A DNA stretch of 64,000 nt from Corynespora cassiicola. Its lineage: Eukaryota > Ascomycota > Dothideomycetes > Pleosporales > Corynesporascaceae. Shown one piece after another: positions 34,473 through 46,519 of the stretch; the stretch's first letter is position 1, and each line of letters begins with the position of its first letter. The position numbers and the translations under genes were made by a program. The notes under the pieces were generated by a model. The model made no database searches. It was not told where the DNA came from and saw only the letters and a list, made by a program, of their open reading frames with translations. Where the stretch lies: the NCBI GenBank assembly GCA_022059125.1, contig JAEUWY010000001.1:682001-746000 (forward strand), in the 5' to 3' direction.

Positions 34473-36226
34473 ATGACTCCTCCCAAGGACATCGCCGGCG
34501 GCATCAGCAACCTGTCCCGCCAGGTCTCCAACAGCCTGTCGCTGAGCACCAGCCCCGGCCTCGCCTTCCACAGCCCGCCCTCCAGCTTCCGCGCGCCGCC
34601 GCAGGGCAGCTACAAGGACGGACGCTCGCCCAGCTTCTCGCAAGGCGGCGTCGCACCCCTCGCCTCGAAGCAGCTGAAACCCTTCGATACTAAGGATGTC
34701 AAGGTGTTGCTGCTCGAGAACGTGAACACGACGGGCGTCGACATCCTCAAGGGCCAGGGCTACCAGGTCGAGACGCTCAAGTCCAGCCTGCCCGAGGACC
34801 AGCTGATCGAGAAGATCCGCGACGTCCATGTCATTGGCATCCGCTCCAAGACGAAGCTCACCGAGCGCGTCCTCAAGGAGGCACACAACCTCATTGTCAT
34901 CGGGTGCTTCTGCATCGGCACCAACCAGGTCGACCTCCAGTATGCCGCCTCGCAGGGCATCGCCGTCTTCAACTCGCCCTTTAGCAACTCGCGCAGTGTC
35001 GCCGAGCTCGTCATTTCCGAAATCATCGCCCTCGCCCGCCAGTTGACGGACCGCAGCATGGAGCTGCACAACGGCACATGGAACAAGGTGAGCAAGGGCT
35101 GCTGGGAGATTCGCGGCAAGACGCTCGGCATCGTTGGCTACGGACACATTGGCAGCCAGCTGAGCGTGCTGGCCGAGTCCATGGGCATGTCGGTCATCTA
35201 CTACGACGTCCTGACCATGATGGGCCTGGGTACGGCGCGCCAGGTGACTACGCTGGACGACCTGCTGGACCAGGCCGACTTCGTCTCGCTACACGTGCCC
35301 GAGCTGCCGGAGACGAAGAACCTCATTGGCAAGAAGGAGCTGGAGAAGATGAAGGACGGCAGCTACCTCATCAACAATGCGCGCGGCACCGTCGTCGACA
35401 TCCCCGCCCTCATCGAGGCCATGAGGAGCGGCAAGCTCGCCGGAGCCGCCATTGACGTCTTCCCCAACGAGCCCGCCGGCAACGGCGACTACTTCACAAA
35501 CGACCTGAACTCGTGGGCCAAGGACCTCCTCAGCCTGAAGAACCTGATCCTCACGCCGCACATTGGAGGCAGCACCGAGGAGGCGCAAAGCGCCATTGGT
35601 GTCGAGGTCGCGACCGCCCTGGTCCGCTACGTCAACGAGGGCGCCACCCTGGGGGCCGTCAACATTCCCGAACTCTCGCTGCGTGGCTTGACTCTGGACG
35701 AGCCAAACTGTGTTCGCGTAGTCTACATCCACAAGAACGTGCCCGGCGTGCTGAGGCAGGTCAATGCCATCCTGCACCAGCACAACATTGAGAGGCAGAC
35801 GACCGAAGGACGAGGCGAGGTACGTACACTCTCTATTTCTTCTTCTTCTCTCTCTCTCCACACACGCCTAGTACACGGGCCTAGGTCGCTCGGTAGGACG
35901 GGCAGGCAGATGAATGTTGGGGCGGCACAGCTCCATGGGCGAGTAGTCGGATAGGGGGAGCACAGCATGGACGGCAGGTGTATATAGATAGGGGCATGTG
36001 GGGAAAACAGAGTCTGTGTGCTAGCTAACACGTGTCTAGGTGGCCTACCTGATGGCCGACATCAGCGAAGTCAAGGAGGAGGAGATCAGGGACCTCTTCC
36101 AGAGCCTCGAGGACCTGTCGTGTAAGCTTGCACCCATCCGAACCCCCCGTTACCAAATTGCGGCTCTTATAAGCGATATGACGCTAACCACGTGCAGCGC
36201 GCATCCGGACGAGGGTGCTGTATTAA
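34473..36226 (+). CDS. SER3: D-3-phosphoglycerate dehydrogenase
   Basis: Oxidises 3-phosphoglycerate with NAD, the first step of serine synthesis. Exons 34473-35819, 36040-36121 and 36198-36226 give 485 aa. The start is the ATG at 34473 (MTPPKDIAGG). Residues 1-70 are Ser/Pro-rich and disordered. The catalytic domain starts at KVLLLENVNTTGVDIL. The NAD-binding motif is GIVGYGHIGSQL, and the catalytic His region is TPHIGGSTEEAQ. The C-terminal ACT domain (VRVVYIHKNVPGVLRQVNAI) continues across the 220-nt second-last intron and is completed by VAYLMADISEVKEEEI and RIRTRVLY. The ACT domain suggests serine feedback control, as known for the family. Recognition is secure. Confidence 0.95.
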
Positions 36227-37533
36227 GCTTCGTCCTGACATATTAAGATTTCCCTGGTGAAACGGTATTTTTTGTTCTCTCTGAGTCGGAACCGGAGACA
36301 AACGGTAGCAAGGGAAGAGAGAGCTTCAGGCACCGTACAAAAAAAAAAGCATTCAACATGGGCACGGCGTTTGTTCAACAAGAGTGTACAAGTGTACAAA
36401 GTTATCCGTCTTGTTTGTTTATATGATTTCCTTTTTTTTTCCTTGTTCGATTCCCGAAGGTTAGACGACGACGACGGGCGCATAAACGGTCGGTAGCGAG
36501 TAGTGTGCAAATCAAATGTCAAAATGTCAGCCAAACAAAAAAAAAGGTGGCCAAGTGTGTGGGGATTCAGGAGTGGTCAAGGCATGAAGGATGGCAGGCG
36601 GTCGAGATGAGCGGGCGGCGCTGAAGCACGTAATGTTTACAAGGGGGCGGTGGATGCGCAGGCTTGACTGCTTGCAGGGCGTTTTGTTTTAGGGAGGCCG
36701 GCCCCTGATGGAGAGGGGAGAGAAGTGGTGTGGTCCGGTAGTCAGTCTGCCGTAGCCGGGTGGCTCTGCATGTCCAGGTACGTGAGCGCTGAGCACGGCA
36801 TGCAGCGCCAGCCTGTGCCTGTGCCTGTGCCTGTGCCCGCGCCCGCGTGTGCCTGTGGCAGCGTTTGACGGCGGGTTTGCGACAGACGGGCCACGGGCTG
36901 CGGACGGGCGGGAGGTGCATGCTGGTGCGACTCTTTGCCTCCAGCTGTTTCTCGGGGCTTGGCCGGGCAGGCAGAGGGGGGAGGCCGCGGGTGACTGGCT
37001 GGCTGGCTGGTTGGCTGGTTGGCTCTGCATGCGCGCCGGCGTGTGGCCACCTGGGCCAACTGACTGACTGTCCGGCTGCCTGGCTGCCTGTCCGAGGCCA
37101 CAGTCACGCCCAGCGGCTTCAGCGCTCCCAGGGCTCCAGGGCTCCAGGGCTCCAGGACGCCAGGGCAGGGCTCAGGGGCCGTGCAGGCGGGCGGTGAGGC
37201 TAGCGGCGCTAGCAAGGTTGCGGAAAGTTAGTGAATCGACGTGCCCATTCCACCAGCTCGACCTCCGTAATTTACAACCTCCCCATCACCGACAACACCC
37301 TCCCTCAGCAGCGCCCCCTTCCTTTGCGGGCATGCATCTCCCCCTGTGACGCTGCGACATCGCCGCCCCGGAGAAGAGAGAGTGAGAGACGCCCGCCGAC
37401 CGACGCCCTCACCGCCGCCGCCGACGCCGCTGCTGCTGCTGCAAATACGGCGCCGCTGTAGCTACCACCCCCTCCGACTGCACTCCCACCACACCGCAGA
37501 GCACCTCGCCCTCTGAGCCCCTCCCGCCTCGCC
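36227..37533. other. Intergenic region before myosin V, with tandem repeats
   Basis: 1.3 kb without a gene. Tandem repeats: CTGTGC hexamers (about 36810-36838), GGCTGGTT/GGCT units (36998-37025) and a 9-base CCAGGGCTC array (about 37129-37157). The last 250 bases are a C-rich leader of the myosin gene. Confidence 0.45.
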
Positions 37534-40500
37534 ATGGCTCACATCTACGACATCGGCACCCGGGCGTGGCAGCCCGATGTCACTGAGGGCTGGGTGGCCT
37601 CCGAGCTCACGGACAAGCAGGTCAACGGGGACAAGGTCTCGCTGGTCTTCACGCTGGAGAATGGCGAGGTACGTATTGCTGCAGAGCCCACTGCCAATTG
37701 AGACGGGCCCTTACTCACTGTCAACCTCCCCCCAGACCAAGACCGTCGAGACCACCATCGCCGCGATCCAGGATGGCAACGACGCAAACCTGCCGCCCTT
37801 GATGAACCCGGCCATGCTCGAGGCCAGCGACGACCTCACCAACCTGTCACATCTCAACGAGCCGGCTGGTACGGCCGCATCTGCGCGACTCCTGCCCCAT
37901 ACTGATACTGACGGCGCACAGTGCTCCAGGCCATCAAGCTGCGCTATGCGCAAAAGGAAATCTACACATACTCGGGCATCGTGCTGATAGCAACGAATCC
38001 CTTCGCCAGGGTCGACTCGCTGTATGTGCCCGGCATGATCCAGGCCTACGCCGGCAAGCAGCGTTCCTACGGCGCCCCCCATCTGTTCGCCATTGCTGAA
38101 GAGGCCTTTGCGTACGTACCCCCCAGACTCGTCGGCCCGACTCTGCACTGTACTGACCGTTGCCAGGGACATGTTGCGGGACCAGAAGAACCAGACCATT
38201 GTCGTGTCTGGTGAGTCCGGAGCAGGTAAAACTGTCAGCGCCAAATACATCATGAGGTACTTTGCGACCCGCGAGTCGCCCGACAACCCCGGCAAGCGGA
38301 GAGGCAAGGCCGATGCCATGAGCGAGACCGAGGAGGCCATTCTGGCCACCAACCCCGTCATGGAGGCCTTTGGTAACGCAAAGACGACCCGAAACGACAA
38401 CTCGTCGCGTTTTGGAAAGTACATTGAGATCATGTTCAACAAGCAGACCGACATCATCGGCGCCAAGATCCGCACATATCTGCTCGAGCGCTCGAGATTG
38501 GTCTTCCAGCCCCTCAAGGAGCGAAACTACCACATCTTCTACCAGTTGGTGGCCGGAGCGACCGACGCCGAGCGCGAAGAGTTCTCGCTCAAGCCCGTCG
38601 AGGAGTTCAGTTACCTCAACCAGGGTAGCGCCCCCGTCATTGACGGCGTCGACGACAAGGCCGAGTTCGATGCGACCAGGAATTCCCTGACCACGATTGG
38701 TGTTCCGGCCGAGACCCAGGCTCACATCTTCAAGCTGCTCGCCGCGCTTTTGCACATGGGAGACGTCAAGATCACCGCCACCCGAACCGACTCCTCGCTA
38801 GCCCCCGACGAGCCTGCCCTCATCAAGGCCTGCAACCTCCTTGGAATCAACGCTGCCGACTTTGCCAAGTGGACCGTGAAGAAGCAGCTCATCACCAGAG
38901 GCGAAAAGATTGTGTCTAACCTCACCCAACAGCAGGCCATAGTTGTCAGGGATTCCGTGGCCAAGTTCATCTACTCGAGCTTGTTCGATTGGCTGGTTGA
39001 GCGCATCAACGAGAGCCTTGCAACCGAGGAGGTCCTTTCGTCTGCACATTCGTTCATTGGCGTGCTCGATATCTACGGTTTCGAGCACTTTGCAAAGAAC
39101 TCGTTCGAGCAGTTCTGTATCAACTACGCCAACGAGAAGCTGCAGCAAGAGTTCAACCAGCACGTGTTCAAGCTCGAGCAGGAAGAGTACCTCCGTGAAC
39201 AGATTGACTGGACGTTCATCGACTTTGCCGACAACCAGCCGTGTATCGACCTCATCGAGGCCAAGCTCGGTGTGCTGGCCCTGCTCGACGAGGAGTCGCG
39301 TCTGCCCATGGGTTCAGACGAGCAGTTTGTCACCAAGTTGCACCACCACTTCGCCGCAGACAAGCAAAAGTTTTACAAGAAGCCCCGTTTCGGCAAGTCT
39401 GCCTTCACCATCTGCCATTACGCCGTGGACGTCACATACGAGTCGGATGGCTTCATCGAGAAGAACAGGGATACTGTCCCTGACGAGCACATGGAGGTGC
39501 TCAAGGCGTCGAGCAACAAGTTCCTCAACGAAGTCTTGGATGTTGCGGCCCAGATTCGCGACAAGGAGACAGCACAAACAGCCTCCGCTAAGCCCGGAGC
39601 GGTAGCCTCCGCAGGACGCAGGATAGCCGTCAACAGGAAGCCCACCCTGGGAGGAATCTTCAAGTCCTCACTGATTGAGCTCATGAGCACCATCAACTCG
39701 ACCGATGTACACTACATCCGTTGTATCAAGCCCAACGAGGCCAAGGAGGCGTGGAAGTTTGAAGGCCCCATGGTCCTGAGCCAGTTGCGGGCGTGTGGTG
39801 TCTTGGAGACTGTGCGAATCAGTTGTGCCGGTTATCCCACCAGGTGGACGTACGAGGAGTTTGCCCTTCGTTACTACATGTTGGTTCCATCATCATCATG
39901 GACACCCGAGATCCGAAACATGGCCACGGCCATTCTCAAGAAGGCCTTGGGTGACGGCAAGAACGACGGAACCGACAAGTACCAGATGGGTCTGACCAAG
40001 ATCTTCTTCCGTGCTGGTATGCTTGCGTTCCTGGAGAATCTGCGGACGGCAAGGCTCAACGACGCCGCCATCATGATCCAGAAGAACCTCCGGGCCAAGT
40101 ACTACCGCCGCATCTACTTGGAGACGCGCGAGGCTGTTGTCCTTCTCCAGGCCTTGGCAAGAGGCTACATGACGAGAGAACGTGCCGAGGAGGCCAGGCA
40201 GATCAAGGCTGCCACTACCATCCAGCGCGTGTGGCGCGGTTCCAAGGACAGGAAGCAGTTCCTCCTCGTCCGCAATTCCGTCATCCGTTTCCAGGCCGCC
40301 GCAAAGGGTTTCTTGTGCCGCAAGAACATCCTCGACACGCGCCTCGGAAATGCCGCCAGGATCATTCAGCGCAACTGGAGGTCACAGAGGTCGCTCAAGT
40401 CGTGGAGGCAGTACAGGAAGAAGATTATCATCATCCAGAACCTCTGGAGAGGAAAGCAGGCCCGTCGCGAATACAAGGGTCTCCGTGCCGAGGCTCGCGA

Positions 40501-42596
40501 CCTCAAGAACATTTCGTACAAGCTGGAGAACAAGGTCGTCGAGCTTACCCAGGCTTTGGGTACGATGAAGGAGAAGAACAAGGCACTCCAGTCGCAAGTC
40601 GACAACTACGAGGGCCAGATCAAGTCGTACAAGGAGCGGAGTCGTGCCCTCGAGTCGCGGCAAAAGGAGCTCCAGGCGGAAGCCAACCAGGCCGGCATCA
40701 CGGCCGCCAGGCTCAGCGCCATGGAGGAGGACTTCAAGAAGCTCCAGACCAACTACGACGAGAGCACCGCCAAGATGCGCCACCTGCAGGAGGAAGAGAA
40801 GCAGCTCCGCGCGTCGCTCAAGCAGACGACCGACGAGCTCGACCAAGCCAAGAGGAGGAGCAACGTCACCGAGACGGAGAAGATGTCTCTGCGCCAGCAG
40901 CTCGCCGACTTGCAGGATCAGGTGGAGATGATGAAGCGCTCCGGCCCGCTTACCGGCGAGATGCCCAACGGTCACACCGCCCTGGGTGCAAGCAGCCTGA
41001 TCAACCTCGTCTCCTCGAAGAAGCCCAAGAGGCGCAGCGCTGGCCCAGACACTCGCGACCTGGACCGCTTCAGCCAGACCTACAGCCCGCGACCCGTCTC
41101 CATGGCCGTTGGCAACCTCTCACACCGCCCCAACCTCTCTGGCTCGACCTTCAATGCCAACATTGACAACGTCGAGCTTGAGCTTGAGAACATCCTCGCT
41201 GACGAGGAGATGCTCAACGACGAAGTCACGCTCGGTCTCATCAAGAACCTCAAGATCCCATCCCCAACCACGACCCCGCCCCCGACGGACAAGGAGGTCC
41301 TCTTCCCCGCCTACCTCATCAACCTCGTCACCTCAGAGATGTGGAACAACGGCTTCGTCAAGGAGTCGGAGCGCTTTCTCGCCAATGTCATGCAGTCCAT
41401 CCAGCAGGAGGTCATGCAGCACGATGGAGACGAGGCCATCAACCCCGGCGCCTTCTGGCTGTCCAACGTCCACGAGATGCTCTCGTTTGTCTTCCTCGCC
41501 GAGGACTGGTATGAGCAGCAGAAGACGGACAACTTTGAGTACGACAGGCTGCTGGAGATTGTCAAGCACGACCTGGAGAGCTTGGAGTTCAACATTTACC
41601 ACACCTGGATGAAGGTGCTGAAGAAGAAGCTGCACAAGATGATCATCCCCGCCATCATCGAATCGCAGTCCCTGCCTGGTTTCGTCACCAACGAGAGCAA
41701 CCGCTTCCTTGGAAAGCTGCTCCAGAGCAACAATGCCCCTGCCTACAGCATGGACAACCTGCTCAGCTTGCTGAACAACGTCTACAAGGCCATGAAGGCG
41801 TACTACCTCGAGGACTCGATCATCACCCAGACGGTGACTGAGCTGCTCCGCCTGGTGGGCGTGACGGCGTTCAACGACCTGCTAATGAGGCGCAACTTCC
41901 TCTCATGGAAGCGTGGTCTGCAGATCAACTACAACATCACCCGTATTGAGGAGTGGTGCAAGTCGCACGACATGCCAGAGGGCACGCTCCAGCTGGAGCA
42001 CCTCATGCAAGCGACCAAGCTGCTGCAGCTCAAGAAGGCGACGCTCAACGACATTGAGATCATCCAGGACATTTGCTGGATGCTGTCGCCCAACCAGATC
42101 CAGAAGCTGCTCAACCAGTACCTCGTGGCCGACTACGAGCAGCCCATCAACGGCGAGATCATGAAGGCCGTTGCATCACGCGTCACGGAGAAGAGCGACG
42201 TGCTGCTCCTAACGGCCGTCGATATGGAGGACTCTGGCCCGTACGAGATTGCCGAGCCGCGCGTCATCACGGCTCTGGAGACGTACACGCCGTCTTGTAA
42301 GGACCCCCACGTTTTCCAGGACCCCAGCCTTTTTGTCGGCAAGTATCGAACCATGTGCAAAGTTTATTGAGAGAGGAATGTCGAAGCTAACGTATCTTTT
42401 TCAACGAATTATAGGGCTCCAGACCCCCCGCCTCAAGCGCCTCGCGGAGATTGTGAGCAGCCAGGCCATGGCCCAGCAGGAGAAGATGGAGTTTGAGCAC
42501 GCCAATGGGGATGGCAGCGGTGCTGCCGGTGGCAACGGGGGCATGATGACCATGGGGAATCTTAATGGGCAGTTGATTGAGGAGGAGGTTATGTAG
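37534..42596 (+). CDS. myo5: Class V myosin heavy chain
   Basis: Actin motor that carries secretory vesicles and organelles to hyphal tips. Exons 37534-37668, 37736-37868, 37922-38111, 38167-42296 and 42415-42596 give 1589 aa, as in fungal Myo2/MyoE. The N-terminal SH3-like part starts at MAHIYDIGTRAWQPD. The P-loop GESGAGKT is near residue 168; switch I is in NDNSSRFGKYIE and switch II in DIYGFEHF. Six IQ motifs lie at about residues 785-925 (such as TTIQRVWRGSKDR), for calmodulin-like light chains. A coiled coil (about 925-1080) mediates dimers. The DIL cargo domain covers about 1200-1530 (AEDWYEQQKTDNFEYDRLLE). The last exon adds SWLQTPRLKRLAEIV and a Gly/Met-rich end. Recognition is secure. 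Confidence 0.97.
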
Positions 42597-43834
42597 ATTA
42601 TGGCCATTCGACTTGATGTCTTTTACGCTTATTTGTTTGTTCGTTGTTTGTCTGATGTCTCGGGATGATGACATGTTTTTGTTTTGATCTTTTTTTGTTT
42701 CTTGCGAGGGGGTTTTGGTGGAGGGAGAGTAATCTCTACACATTTTCGTTGTGTGGACTATTTTGGGGGGATGGGGGGGTGTCCTTCCTATTTTTTTTTC
42801 TATATTTTATACAAATTTTGGGGTTGGTGCGGGGGATTGTGATGATGGAAGGGAGGGAGAGAGGAGAGAGAGAGGGATAGAGAAGTGAGTTGGGGGGGAA
42901 GGAGATAAGACCCGACATTACGCAGCATTAAGAAGCACGTTTTTGTGGGGATGTACAATGTTTTTGGTCGTTTTTTTTGGGATGTGATTGTTATTATTTT
43001 TTTCTTTCGTGCTGGCGGTGGTGTTTTGAGGGAGGGGAAGGGGAAGTAGAGGGATGGGAGAGGGAGAGAGAGAGAGAGAGAGAAGTGTGTGAGTGCCTGG
43101 TGTTTGTGAAGCAGGGAGGTTGGGGGGCGTTTTACTCCAACCGTCTACTTGTATCCATTCCATCTAGCATCTCATTTCTTGGGGTGTGGAGGTTAGGTCA
43201 GGCGGATGATGGACTCGAGGTAAGGAACTTTGAAGTAGGGGAAGATGATGGGGTTTGCGTGTTCGTTTGTCTGTAGGTCTGGGACTGGGACTGGGACTGG
43301 GACTGGTCTGGTCTTACGGATTACGTGGAGTATCTGCAGCACCTACCGACCCTACCGCTCGCGCCAGAGTGTGTGTTGTCGTGGGCTGTGTGATATCTAT
43401 GTGGAATGCTGGTGGGTTGGTGCACTATGAAGACATCATCTCTTTTTTTTTGAGTTGGCGTCTTGGTCGCATTTTTGTTGCTTTGTTGGAGTGTGGAGTT
43501 GTGTACTGGGGTTGCGTTTTGAGAGAGAGTTGCTGTTAGATGTAGAGGAGAGGAGAGAGGGTGTTCGTTTCTAGTGTATAGTCTTTGGGTGGGGTTCGCT
43601 GGTGCGGAAGCCGAGAGCAAGAGAATGGATGGGTAATGCGGAATGCAGAACAGATGGGAATTTCATGTTCTGTAACAGTGTACAATTGTTTTGTATGTGC
43701 TCCTGGGATTGGCTTTGTAGTGTCAGCTGGTGCTTGGTCTTCTGGTGTGAGTGGATAAGAGGATCAGAGGCCTTGGGTCTGGATTTATGCATGTGCTTAT
43801 TGACGATCTAGATACATCACTAGACAGCAACAGC
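42597..43834. other. Intergenic region after myosin V
   Basis: 1.2 kb, T/G-rich on the plus strand. It includes the myosin 3' UTR, (GA) repeats (about 43065-43081) and a GGGACT hexamer array (about 43279-43306). No gene is seen. Confidence 0.45.
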
Positions 43835-44858
43835 TCATCTCCCTCTCGCCTGCGGAAAAACGGAGTTAATCATACTTTCCACCAACTTGAATTTCGTTGA
43901 GAAAACTCGAGTAATGAGCCCTTGGAATGCGGACAAGTGATATCCGGTTGTGCCAGTATCATCGGCATGCACCTTGGAGTACTCGAAGAAATTATCTCCC
44001 TGGCCGAGGCAGACGATTCTCATAGACAGGGGCAAGGAAATCCATTCGAGTGATTCTTTTATCTCCTTGCTTTATGGATAGTGACGCAATTTGATGGCGC
44101 CTTTTTCTTTCAATCTCCAGGGGAATGAAGCTCCAAGTAAAGTCCTCTTCTGCGAAGACGAAACCTATGGTATTTTGAAATTCGCCTTTGACTTCGAACT
44201 GATATAGTATCTTATCAAGGTGGTGAAAGGCTGTCTGGATTTAGATGGACGAAAGCCAGTTGACTTCACCGTTCATCTTCGCAAACTTTCAAATGCCTTC
44301 TATTTCCTTTACCCAGGAAGATAGAGGACGGGCAAGAGATATAATGCCCCGAGCGAGACGTCAAGCCTCTGAAGGATTACAATGTCCATTGTTTGGGTCC
44401 ATGTGAACATGTGTAGACCTGTGTGTCATGAGCATGATATGAAAATAGTATTCGGTTACTTGGAAGAGCATGCCGATTTTTTGTTTCCAGTCCTCGAAGA
44501 AGATGGGCGTCATAATATCTACGCGATCTAAAGCAGAACTTGTCAGCATCGTTGATATAGCGAGGAGTTGTTTGGATCCAATAAGGGTCTTCTGATCTGG
44601 CATGGAATCTACCATACGTCGCACTTGTAAATTGACGTTCTGGATATTGAGTAATGATTGGACCGGAACAAGTTCAAACAAACCCCAAAGTAGCTCAATA
44701 GGCAGTTCTGCCAGCTTTCCAGAGCCTGCATTCTGCATATCATGTCGAAGCCGAATTTTATAGGGATACAGCAGATGGAAGCTGTCCTTTACCCAAGCGT
44801 TCGGGACTACGGTTCTTGGTTCATGTGTAAAAGGTTTCAGCGGCCAGTGATCTCCCAT
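43835..44858 (-). pseudogene. F-box-like protein pseudogene
   Basis: A 165-codon frame from 44858 has an F-box-like core (LAELPIELLWGLFELVPVQS) followed by helical sequence, and stops with TGA at 44363-44361. Coding-like sequence continues in the same frame, broken by TGA at 44291-44289 and TAA near 44240. It reads on through ILYQFEVKGEFQ and EDFTWSFIPLEIERKRR to about 44040. The sense then moves to another frame, LPLSMRIVCLGQGDNFFEYS to SVFPQARGR, ending at 43835. That makes three in-frame stops and one frameshift over about 1 kb. An intron could hide the second and third stops but not the first. The family resembles large, fast-evolving F-box sets of filamentous ascomycetes. The decay is seen directly; the family call is moderate. 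Confidence 0.6.
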
Positions 44859-45052
44859 GGTAGGTATCGGGTGCGAACCTGATATTCAGAAGCAAATTTT
44901 GCGGTAAGGCGTGATTTTAATGATTGTTTAGGAAGATGCAGGACAGCATTTATGAACCTACAAGCCTATTTTATACTATTTCTTACTCAAAGAAATTTTC
45001 AACAATTGTCGTTGGGGCGATATTGAACCAAGGTACTCACTATTCCAGAGTC

Positions 45053-45914
45053 TTAGCGTTGAGGTGCTCCTGAACCACTGGTCGTACTGCTCATCTTGAT
45101 CGCCCCATCAATCTCTACCACTGCCCCATTCACATACCGACTCTCCTCCCCCATCAAGAAAGCTACGACATCCGCCACCTCCTCGGGCGTCCCTAATCTC
45201 CCCAGCGCATTCCCATTTATCATCCTCTCCACTGCCTCACCGCCCTTGACAATCCCCGCATTCGTCGGCGTATCGATATATCCCGGCGCCACGACATTCG
45301 TCCTAATACCCTTCGGCCCCAGCTCCAGCGCCATGCACTTGCTAAAGCCAATGAGCCCGTACTTTGTCGTGCAGTAGACGCTCTGCATGGCGCTAGGCCG
45401 AATCCCCGAGATGGAGCTCACATTGACAAACGTGCTGCCCTCGCTCAGGTGCGGAATTGCGGCGCGCGTCACGTTGAAGACGCCTTTTAGATTCGTGTTG
45501 ACGAGCTTGTCCCAGTACTCATCCGTGGTGGACTCGAGCGGGATGGAGGTCGGGTTCACGCCCGCGCAGTTGAAGACGTGGGTTAGCGTGGAGAATTTGG
45601 AGAGCGTGTCGGCGATGAACTTGGTCACTTCGGAGACCGAGGATACGTCGACGTCGTCGATGTGCGTTGGGGTGGTGCATTGCTTGGCCACGGCGGAGAG
45701 GTTGTCGTAGTTGATGTCGCACAGGGCGAGGGTGGCGCCGAGGGAGGAGAGTTTGAGGGCTGTGGCTTTTCTATGGGAGGGGAGTACCGTTAGCTTTTGT
45801 TGCACAAATATCAGAGTGATAGGCACATGTCATGTATATGTTTGGGTTATCGCACCCGATGCCGCTGCCTGCGCCAGTGACGAGAATCACTTTGCCTTCA
45901 AATGGCTTTGCCAT
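45053..45914 (-). CDS. Short-chain dehydrogenase/reductase (SDR)
   Basis: NAD(P)-dependent oxidoreductase of unknown substrate. Exons 45914-45856 and 45770-45053 give 258 aa, the classic SDR length. The cofactor motif TGAGSGIG spans the splice junction (donor GTGCGA, 85-nt intron, CATAG acceptor). FNCAGVN corresponds to the NNAG motif, SSISG to the catalytic Ser, and YCTTK to the YxxxK pair. The end ISMS-like region reads VNGAVVEIDGAIKMSS, near the usual SDR C-terminus. The start MAKPFEGKVILVTG is typical. It lies beside the F-box pseudogene and is divergent from cwc2 across 605 bases. No substrate can be assigned. Confidence 0.9.
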
Positions 45915-46404
45915 GATTATATTACTCTAGGTGGATGTTGTGGAGGGATTTCGAAGAAATTCGGAGAATGAGGGGTCCGCGGGAGTCTGCTTTGCTGCCG
46001 AAGGAGGGGTGCTAGGAGCTCTTGTTGTAGGGAAGCTCCAGAAGTGGGGGAGGGGTGCAAGTGGGATGTACGGATGCGCCATGACCCCTGCGCTGATCAT
46101 TCTTATCAGGGTCCAAGAGGAGAGCTTGGATTCAACACAGTATCAAAAGATTGTGTTGAATGATTTCTTAAAATCATACTTGCTCAGGGAAGAATATTTG
46201 CAAGAACACATTATAGTAGGTGCGTCACTCAAACCAGCTGAGTATACTTAAATAGAGACGACCATGCGGGTGTAGAGAGGTGAATCATGCGCAGTAATTA
46301 TCAATATATCGGCATGTCCTTTCCCACTCTCTGTACTATTGATCAAGTTGGGCATCCTCCAAATGAGATCCAGAAAGGGGGTGAGGTTCGATTAGGCATC
46401 TCAT

Positions 46405-46436
46405 CCAATCAGAGTTGGACAACTCCGGTCACGTGA
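46405..46436. promoter_or_regulatory. CCAAT box and CACGTG element upstream of cwc2
   Basis: CCAATCAGAG starts at 46405 and GGTCACGTGA lies at 46427-46436, 84-115 bases before the cwc2 start. Both motifs match the pair upstream of rps1 and rpl33. The SDR gene is divergent from the same 605-base region. Function is inferred. Confidence 0.4.
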
Positions 46437-46519
46437 ATTTAGGCATGTCTAGCGCCAAGCATGCATTCACAAGTTTCCTTGCCCAACTTTCTACTTTCCT
46501 CCAACACTTCAACAACACC

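Noticed and set aside
34440..35147. Minus-strand frame across phosphoglycerate dehydrogenase
   Set aside because: Codon-bias shadow of the sense gene.
37711..38755. Minus-strand frames across the myosin motor domain
   Set aside because: Antisense shadows; the sense strand is unambiguous myosin V.
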